Source: a bacterium (lineage in GTDB: Bacteria > Pseudomonadota > Alphaproteobacteria > Caulobacterales > Hyphomonadaceae). From it: DNA of 15,696 nt. Below the pieces are notes generated by a model. It was not told the DNA's origin. It saw only the letters and a program-made list of their open reading frames with translations, and did no database searches. Position numbers and translations under genes: made by a program. Positions 1-6,900 of the stretch are shown here, in pieces. Position 1 is the stretch's first letter, and every line of letters begins with the position of its first letter. Location of the stretch: the NCBI GenBank assembly GCA_030824255.1, contig JAVBYB010000341.1:1-15696 (forward strand). The letters run 5' to 3'.

Positions 1-40
1 AGGCGTGTTTGCTTTCTAGTCACAGAGTCGGGAGAAAGGC

Positions 41-78
41 GCACGCGTGCGCACGCATGGATGCACGCGTGCGCACGC
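41..78. repeat. Perfect 16-bp direct repeat, two copies 22 bp apart
   Basis: The 16-mer GCACGCGTGCGCACGC occurs at 41-56 and again at 63-78, start-to-start distance 22 bp, about two helical turns. Each copy contains the 10-bp palindrome GCACGCGTGC, so the array also has dyad symmetry. This is seen directly. It could be a pair of operator half sites, a subterminal repeat of a mobile element lying off the left edge, or chance in GC-rich alternating sequence. No gene next to it can be recognised. Confidence 0.6.
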
Positions 79-262
79 CAAATCAGTCCTTGCATCTTGG
101 GTCCAGTGACCTCGCCGCAATCGATTCAAGCGGAGGTCGAGTGCCAAATTTGTTCCTCCCGGAGCATCAACTCTGCATCATGAGGAATCGGGTTTGGGTC
201 TCACCTTTTCCCCAGCCTGGCTTCCAGCCGGCGGGCAGAGACGTGCGATTTCGGCGATCAAT

Positions 263-303
263 AGTCGTAACTCCCGCTGACACGTAGGCATAAACCTACG
301 ACT
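263..303. repeat. Nested inverted repeats, possible insertion-sequence end
   Basis: CGTAGG (283-288) and CCTACG (295-300) form a perfect 6-bp stem around a 6-nt loop. AGTCGTA (263-269) and TACGACT (297-303) are a second, overlapping perfect inverted pair. Read on the minus strand, the sequence leaving this site leftwards begins TGTCAGCGGGAGTTACGACT. That resembles, from memory only, the TGT-type ends of some IS21-family elements. No transposase is visible before the left edge, so a mobile-element boundary is only a possibility. Confidence 0.3.
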
Positions 304-376
304 TTGACCGGTCTTGGAACTTCAGATTCTTACGGAAGTCGTGCACAAGCAGTCGTCCTGTACCAAACTTTGGATT

Positions 377-1028
377 CTAAGCGCTCTCGGTGACGTCCCA
401 GAGATCGTGATTAGGTGAGTAGATGATGTTCACCGCAAACCGGTCCAGTTCGTAGAACCACTGCGCGCCTTCGACCTTGCCGGTCTTGTTGTCGGTCGCA
501 GTTGCAAAGCCGAGAACCCCAACAAGCTGTTCTCCAGCGGGGCGTGGTACACATCCGATCCGAAGGAAGATGTCACGACTGTATTCGCCGCTGAAGAAGG
601 CCTCCGAGAACGGCTTTGGATCGATCGGATCTTGTTCTCGTCGATGAAGCGGCCGAACAGCTTTACAAAGTAGAGCTGTACATACCGAAGCCCGAGGTTC
701 AACGACATGGGGTAGATTCCATCAGCGCGGATAAAATCGCCCGGCCTGATCGGCGGAAGCCGAGTACGCGCGAACCACGAGAACGCTTCCCACGCCCGGT
801 CATACGGCTGGCTGCGGGTGTTGTTGCACGGCCCGCAGAGGCGGCTCCCCGCTTGAGCGCATCGGCATTCAAGCCTTGGATGATTAGGTTCGACTTCCTC
901 GCGTTGTGGAGATAGAGCGGGCTTCCCCGCTTTGGCTTCCCGAAAATAGCGAGCAGATTCGACTTCTTGATCATGTATTCGCCCGTGGTCGCAGCGCCAC
1001 CACAAATTCAGCAAGTCGGCTCGGTCAT
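377..1028 (-). pseudogene. Decayed HNH-like zinc-cluster protein gene
   Basis: Translating the minus strand from ATG at 1028 in three successive frames rebuilds one continuous protein of about 217 residues ending at TAG (377-379). It starts MTEPTC, then an in-frame TGA (1008-1010), then ICGG, giving a Cys-x-x-Cys pair at C6/C9. A one-base loss near 845-850 moves the reading into the frame encoding LCGPCNNTRSQPYD, the second CxxC followed by Asn-Asn. Another one-base loss near 617-624 leads into the C-terminal part, which ends DLWDVTESA. Adding the two bases gives exactly 218 codons. The CxxC...CxxCN arrangement is typical of HNH-like zinc-cluster proteins, many of them nucleases. I do not recognise a named family, and the catalytic residues are uncertain. 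The TGA could derive from CGA (Arg) by one transition. Three independent lesions point to a real pseudogene in an accessory region, although sequencing errors are not excluded for the one-base losses. Confidence 0.72.
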
Positions 1029-1057
1029 TGTTCACGTCCCCACGCGATAGGAATTGT

Positions 1058-1130
1058 AACCCGAATGGGTCGAGACCCAAGGGGGCTCGGGGCGAAGCCT
1101 AAATCCCGGTCCGCGAAGCGGGGTCGCCCC
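1058..1130. repeat. Cluster of nested hairpins, possible terminator or structured RNA
   Basis: TGGGTC (1066-1071) and GACCCA (1074-1079) form a perfect 14-bp inverted repeat with a 2-nt centre. An alternative stem, ACCC (1059-1062) with GGGT (1067-1070), would exclude it. GGGGCGA (1089-1095) pairs with TCGCCCC (1124-1130), enclosing CCGC-GAA-GCGG (1111-1121). The cluster lies just downstream of the 1159-3612 gene and upstream of the decayed gene at 377-1028, both read leftwards. It could end transcription of the former or lie in the leader of the latter. There is no clear T-tract, so it is not called an intrinsic terminator. Confidence 0.4.
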
Positions 1131-1158
1131 AAACGGCCGTGATTCCAAAGACGTCGAC

Positions 1159-3612
1159 TCACCTCAGACCGGGAAGTGACCTGATACGTTTGTGTTCACT
1201 CGAATCCGGCCGATGCACGTAGAATGCCATCGGCACGAACGGCGTGTGCCACTCGGAGCTCGACATCAGCAACAGCCTGTTGATCGTGTTGTCCTGGATG
1301 CCGCCGAATGGAAAGGCGCAATCGATCCTCGCTGGTGTGCGAGCGATGTTCTCGCGAAACAGACTCGCATGAAAGGCCGCATGCGTACCTGCAAATCGTG
1401 CGGCCAGCCCCGACTCGAAATTGGGCTTCGCGCCTTTCCTCTCGACATCCAGTGCGTACCGGAACGCATCGCGTATTATAGCCTGATATGTGTTCGTATA
1501 CGATCGCGACGCCAGATCGAGAACATCTTCGGGCTGGTTCGGAAACGCGAACTGAGCGCTTTCAATCGCGCGAGCCAGCGCACGAAGCGTCAATGGCGGG
1601 GCCGGCAGCGGCCACTGCATGGCCGCCCGGATTTCTCGCCAACGATGGAGACTGTCCGTTACGATGACAGCGCCGGTCGCCTGGGCGAGATACATTGCCA
1701 TCTCGAAATTCGGGCCCAACTTGGCCATCGTCAGGAGGCCACCGTCCTCGCCGTCCTCAAACGTGCCGTCCTGCAGAATGGCGAGCGGGTCTGCCTCCCT
1801 CATTTGCTGAACTGCCTGCAGGAATGTCCGTTCATCGAGGCCGGCTTCCGAGGCACGAAGCTCGGCGCTCAGCGCGCGAGGCGGCAACGCCATCATGTTC
1901 CGGAAGTCGTCCTCTTTCATCAGCTCGGCGATGCGGGGATCATCGTTTCGATCCAGCTTAACGCCCTTCAGTCGCGCGCGCGCCATTGTCATCAGCTGCT
2001 CGCGAAGATGGGTGCTGAACGTAACCGGGTCTGGCACTAGCTCGACGAGACCCCCGCGCACCAGCGGCATGAGCATCATGAAAGTGAGGACGGTCTTGAG
2101 AAATTCCTGGCGATAGGCCCGGGGATTGTCGATCGGGCTGTATTCCGGCCGCATTGAGCGGCCATGGACGAAAGGGTGCTCGATCAGCATCTCACCGAAG
2201 TAAAGCGGAACGCCGATGGCGAACTCCGGAATCGTGGCAGGATGAATGCTGCCGGTATAAACGGCGCGAGGGCGCCCGTCTGGCTTGGGAAGTAGCGCCA
2301 GAAGGTCCGTCTCGAGGGGCCAGAGGTGGGCGTACAAGGAGTAGAGTCGCGCGATCTGGTCATCGACCAAGCGCTTGCGAATCTCGGTCCAGCTCAGTTC
2401 GCCAATCTTGAGCTCCTCCGCAATAGCGTTTTCAAGGAACAGGTTTCGTTCGCGAATACTCCTTGTGCTCCATGTGCGGCGCAACGCAGCGGGAAGTGCC
2501 TTGCAGCAAAGCCTGTAAGGGTTGCCTGACCCACAACCGCAACTGGACCCGCCGCTAAGACTTTTCTCGTCTACATCCTTGGCTAGAATTTCGCGCGGCT
2601 TCTCCGTCCGGCCATACTCATCCTGGTATTGAACCCGTCCATCCGTATAGCTCGCGTACATCTCGCCGCCGAAGTGGTACAACGCATCCTCCGGCGGGAG
2701 CAGTGTTTCGCGCAAATCCTGCCAGCCGATCTGAACGGTCCTTTCAGGATACAGCCATTCCTCACGGCCGGCCTCAACGAAGCGCCGCGCGCGCTTCTTC
2801 AGGATGAAGTTGATCCGCGTCACTTCCGCCAGTGTGAGCTTACGCTCGCGGATCATGGCTGTGGCCAGGACCATCGTCTGCTGGAAGTTGCGCGCGAATG
2901 TGCGCTTCTCCAAGGGATTGGTCTGCGGGTCACGGGCGTATTCGAGGTTGGTCAGGATCAGGCAATGATCGCGTCCCAACGGGAAGATTGTCTGTGATGC
3001 CTTCAGGGCGATGCTGGGGTCGCTTGGATCGGCGCACACCGGCGCGTCTGGCGGTAGCGCGTGGTTGTAAATCGTGACGGGATGGTCTGTCGCGATGAAC
3101 TTCACCGCGCTGTCTTCTGCCGATACAATCTCGCGGACGCCGGTGCTCCAGATCGAGCAGTGAATCGTACGAACACCCTGCATCTCGAACAACAGACCGT
3201 TCTGGTCCAACCGGGGATACTGGGCCTTCAGCCAGTCGAGCCCTTTCGGGGTTCGGAGCTTCTGCGCGTCCATGTAGATGTAAAAGTCTTCGAAACGCCG
3301 GATCCACTCGCTCTCGTCCGTGCCCGCAAATGCCCTGACGGCGTGGGCGCCATTAGTATCGATCTCGCCAAAAAGACGCCGCTCGATCTCGTCGTTCACC
3401 GCGGCTCCGAAGAAGGTCGAGTACAAGTCACGCTGCCGGAAACACTTGGCCGGGGTCCAGTTGAACCGGCTTCGCTCTTCCTTCTGTTGGCCGTTGGGCA
3501 GGATGATCTTGCGTGGCGAAAGGTCGAGATAGGCCAGCGTAGAGCTGCCTGGCTCCCGGAAGCCTTCTTGATACCATTGCGGCACGTAGTGATTGTCTCG
3601 TGTGACTGACAT
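1159..3612 (-). CDS. DUF4238-type protein with central SEC-C zinc motif
   Basis: This 817-residue protein is probably cytoplasmic, with no signal peptide or membrane segment seen. The N-terminus (about 5-300) has the NHYVPQWY signature and the later ATDHPV segment typical of DUF4238, a family of unknown biochemical function often found in accessory regions. At residues 358-370 is a textbook SEC-C zinc motif, CGCGSGNPYRLCC, with ligands C358, C360, C369 and C370. In SecA and other proteins this motif binds zinc and mediates protein or ribosome contact. Residues about 375-817 are a separate helical region of unknown function, with conserved-looking segments near 450-515 and a VTDSLHRWREI segment near 650. 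The ATG at 3612 is chosen because the DUF4238 motif starts seven residues after it, and GAGAAG lies 10 nt upstream. The gene diverges from the ATPase at 3916 and shares its 303-bp upstream region, so they may be co-regulated partners, for instance sensor and effector. The function is unknown, and the domain calls are from motif recognition only. Confidence 0.85.
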   Translation of the reverse strand: MSVTRDNHYVPQWYQEGFREPGSSTLAYLDLSPRKIILPNGQQKEERSRFNWTPAKCFRQRDLYSTFFGAAVNDEIERRLFGEIDTNGAHAVRAFAGTDESEWIRRFEDFYIYMDAQKLRTPKGLDWLKAQYPRLDQNGLLFEMQGVRTIHCSIWSTGVREIVSAEDSAVKFIATDHPVTIYNHALPPDAPVCADPSDPSIALKASQTIFPLGRDHCLILTNLEYARDPQTNPLEKRTFARNFQQTMVLATAMIRERKLTLAEVTRINFILKKRARRFVEAGREEWLYPERTVQIGWQDLRETLLPPEDALYHFGGEMYASYTDGRVQYQDEYGRTEKPREILAKDVDEKSLSGGSSCGCGSGNPYRLCCKALPAALRRTWSTRSIRERNLFLENAIAEELKIGELSWTEIRKRLVDDQIARLYSLYAHLWPLETDLLALLPKPDGRPRAVYTGSIHPATIPEFAIGVPLYFGEMLIEHPFVHGRSMRPEYSPIDNPRAYRQEFLKTVLTFMMLMPLVRGGLVELVPDPVTFSTHLREQLMTMARARLKGVKLDRNDDPRIAELMKEDDFRNMMALPPRALSAELRASEAGLDERTFLQAVQQMREADPLAILQDGTFEDGEDGGLLTMAKLGPNFEMAMYLAQATGAVIVTDSLHRWREIRAAMQWPLPAPPLTLRALARAIESAQFAFPNQPEDVLDLASRSYTNTYQAIIRDAFRYALDVERKGAKPNFESGLAARFAGTHAAFHASLFRENIARTPARIDCAFPFGGIQDNTINRLLLMSSSEWHTPFVPMAFYVHRPDSSEHKRIRSLPGLR

Positions 3613-3915
3613 CTGACTTGAACTTCTCTGTGGTGCGTCAGCAGAAACTCTGCATCGCGTCGGAATTCAGCAACGCATGCCTTGTGGTTGGAAAAGTAAC
3701 GCTGAGCGGATCAGCAGCATACCTGCGTGAACGACGCCGACGGCACGAGGGAGCCGCGCAGAATCGAGGCATCCACAAGTGAGCTTGGCTATTGGAGTGC
3801 CTGAGGCTCGATCCTGCCGTTGGGGTAACAACTCGCTCTGCTGAAATCTCTGCGCTAGGGTATTTGCGTTTTGGGAGCACGCGACGTTTTAGCATGTCCG
3901 GGCGTGGGAGAGCGG
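3613..3915. promoter_or_regulatory. Shared divergent upstream region with repeated TCAGCAG boxes
   Basis: This 303-bp region drives two divergent genes and holds no credible gene. It contains TCAGCAGA at 3638-3645, TCAGCAA at 3667-3673, TCAGCAG at 3711-3717 and the inverted copy TCTGCTGA at 3837-3844. The first copy runs into a perfect dyad, GCAGA-AAC-TCTGC (3641-3653), about 30 bp upstream of the minus-strand start. That would be a suitable place for a repressor. No clear -35/-10 pair was seen. The boxes do not match the classical alphaproteobacterial LexA site GTTC-N7-GTTC. A regulatory role is inferred from position and repetition. Confidence 0.4.
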
Positions 3916-6900
3916 ATGACTGACTTTGAGCCACGGGCCCTACACCTGCACACGCTCGATACGCTGCTGGCCGACCTCATCGGTGGCAGACCGGTCCTTA
4001 TAACCGGCGGGGACACGTTTACCCTTTCCTCCGATGCCGCCAGAAACGCACTGCAGTGGTACCAAGACTACGGCACCACAAAATGGCCAGCCAATCTCAA
4101 TACTTCCGACCTAGAGAAACTCGTCGACGCCACGCAGCAACCTGCTCGGAGCGTGCCTACGATTCCCCCCGTCCGGACCAGCCGTACACTGCGCAAACTT
4201 ACCCTGCGGAAACTCGAAGCGCATCGGTTCGCAGGGCTACATAAGTATGGGACGCCCTCCACTGCCCCAGCGAACTTCGTCTACGAATTTGCAGCACCCC
4301 TCACGCTTTTCGAGGGTCGAAACGGCTCGGGGAAAACGTCGTTGGCGAACGCCATCATCTGGGCACTAACCGGCGACATCCTTCGAGCCCAACGTTTTCC
4401 AGAGAAAGCTCACAACGACTACGAATGCCTGATCGATGGCGTTGGCGAAGACGAGCCGACGTCACATCGGCTGTCGCCTGTCACGCCCTTGCCCGACGTA
4501 GCCGATTTCCGGCCTGACCAACCATGGATACCCGCCGACACCTGGGTCGAACTGACGTTCGAAGATGACGCCGGCAACCTGCTGCCGCCCATTCGAAGGT
4601 CCCAAACCCGCACGACGCGCGGAAAGCTCTCCGAAAGCTCCAACATAGAGACGCTCGGCCTCGATCCGATCGCAGTGCGTATCGGGACGGTGATGCCCGG
4701 ATTTCTCTCCCTGATCCGGGTCGGATCGGAATCGGAGCTGGGCCGTGCTGTTTCACAGCTCACCGGCCTGTCGGCTCTGGTAGACTTGGCGGATCATTGC
4801 CGTCGTTCGATTACGAGGCTCAAGGAGCTCACCAGGACAAAGAAGCTAGAAGCGGACAGCGCCGACGACCGGTACAACACCGCAAAGCAGGACCTCGAGA
4901 AGCTCCTGTCGGAGCATCCGTCGATTATGCCGCCAACGGCCGTGCCCTCCCCATCACACGACCGGGCCATCGAGGGCGCCTTTATGGCGATCTCGGATCA
5001 TTTCGAGGATCTCAAGACGCAGGCCTTCGAGTCCGCGAAGACGATCCTCGGAGACACATTCGACCCCGAAGATTCCCAGAGCAAGTCCGATCTGGAAGAG
5101 AACGTCGCGCTTGCGTTCGGCGAGCTTGGGCGCATCGGGAAACTGCCCGCGCTGAGCCGGTTGCGCGAACTAGGGGCGCTTGGCGACGCGGAGAAAGCGA
5201 AGGCGCGGGCTAGGATTGCCACGCTCCGTAGCGAGCTGAAGGAGCTCCAGTCGCTGGCGGAAAACCCGGATACGGCTGCTCGGACCCGCCTCTACGCAAG
5301 GATCGCCAGCTGGCTTTCCGATCATCCTGATGCAGCGCGGGACGACGACTTGTGCGTTGCTTGCGGCGCCTCCCTGATCGATGTGACTGACCCGGTCACG
5401 GGAAAGACCGTCAAGAGCCATCTCCAGGACGCTGGTAAAAGCGCAACATTGATGTCGCATACCCTAAAGCAGTGGTCCCAGGCGGCACTCAATGAACTTA
5501 TCGCCTCGCTTCCCGAACCTCTCCAGCGTGAACTAGCGTTGTCGCTGCCCGGTCATCCGACCGATCTCCTGCGGACAGCGCTATGCGAAGAACTCTTTGA
5601 AGCCGACTGTTTCAAGGGAGTTCTTGGCGCACTTGCGGGCGGCACTTCAGCTTCCATGGACAGGCTACTGGCGGATCGCCCGCCGGTCGCGGCGCCGAGC
5701 ACATTCGACATGCCCGTTGGGTGCGAGAAGCTCGGCGTAGCGCTGAAGCGGCTTGAGCAGGCCCTGAATTTCGCCGACTGGCGCACAGCAAACGACGCTT
5801 TTTCGAAATCGCTTTTTGAGCAGCTCGTCGGCAAGCACAAGCCTGACGAGCAAGGCGAGACACTCACCCTAATGGGCAAGCTGCTCGATCTTGACGAAAC
5901 GGTGCGCGCCGCAAAGCCGCTCACCGACGCCCTGAATTGGTGCGGCCGCCTGAGCAAGGCAATTTCGGATCGGCGCATCGTCGAAAAGCGATTGGCTTCT
6001 TATGCCCGTGCGAGTGAGAGTTTGAACGAGGTCATGAAGCTCGGTGACCTGGCGGATCAACAGGTCGACGAATTGCGGACTACGCTCAGCGCGGCAGCCG
6101 CGGACTGGCGGCAGAAGATCTATGTCGGCGCGTTCCCGACAATTGCCCATCAACTCGTTGATGCGCCGCTGGGCCGCGATGGCGAGCTGGACCTGCTCAT
6201 GAAGGCGGGCGGCGTTGTCGCCCCAGCCCAACATGTCACAAACGCCTCCGCCCTCCGCGCAGGACTTGTCGGCTTTTACCTCGCGTTCTGGCACCACGTC
6301 ATGCAGGAACGCGGCGGCCTGCGGCTGATGATCCTTGATGACCCGCAAGAGCTGCTGGACAGCGAAAACCGGGAGCGCCTCGCGGCGGTCGTGGCGGGAT
6401 TGGCGAAGGGGACGGTCCAGCTGATCGCGACATCCTATGATGCGCGCTTTGCCGATGCCTTGGTGAAGAGTGTGGGCGTGGCCAACACCCAGCATCGCGA
6501 AGTCCTGCCGGCCACGCGGCTGCAGCCGACACTCCGCACAGGCCCCTCCCTTGTCGAGATCAACGAGCGGCGGCTTGCCTATGAAGAAGACGTTGACGCC
6601 GAAGAACCTGCCAGAAGCTATGTGGATGCCTGCCGTGTCTACATGGAGCACAAGCTTGGCGATCTGTTCGAAGACGCCGCGTTCTCCACCTGGCTCAAGA
6701 AAAACCCGCACCCGACTCTGGCGGCTTTCACCGCGCGCCTTCGGCAGGAGGTTCGTGCTGCGGGTGCGCAATCCATGTTCGCCGCAAGCGTCTTCAAGCA
6801 GTTCGTGGACCACAAGGCGCTGGTCGATGCCTCGCCGGTGCTCGTCCTGATGAACAAGTCGCATCACGGAAACAGGCACGAGATCCGCGCTGGAGACGTG

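Larger units (their letters stand above)
1..376. other. Left-edge region without a recognisable gene
   Basis: No reading frame here gives a protein I recognise. The longest frame on the plus strand (about 9-287) has no good start or ribosome binding site and an arginine-rich, shadow-like composition. The stretch holds the 16-bp repeat at 41-78, a hairpin at 283-300 and the palindrome GACCGGTC near 305-312. The end of the decayed minus-strand gene follows at 377. It may be the flank or remnant of a mobile element, but that is not proven by the sequence. Confidence 0.4.

Noticed and set aside
9-287. Plus-strand frame at the left edge
   Set aside because: No ribosome site, odd composition, overlaps the repeat and the possible IS end, and no family is recognised.
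1008-1010. TGA between two cysteines as a selenocysteine codon
   Set aside because: The same gene has two more disabling frameshifts, and no selenocysteine insertion hairpin is evident. A nonsense mutation is simpler.
430-1080. Long 216-codon minus-strand frame
   Set aside because: Only its middle part encodes the zinc-cluster protein. Both ends are other frames of the same decayed gene read out of phase, so it is not a real product.
1192-3609. Many plus-strand frames across the DUF4238 gene, including one of 282 codons
   Set aside because: They are antisense shadows of a convincing conserved gene in high-GC sequence.
3871-3915. Upstream TTG start for the ATPase
   Set aside because: The ATG at 3916 has a well-placed GGGAG site, while the TTG has none and adds 15 residues of no clear pattern.
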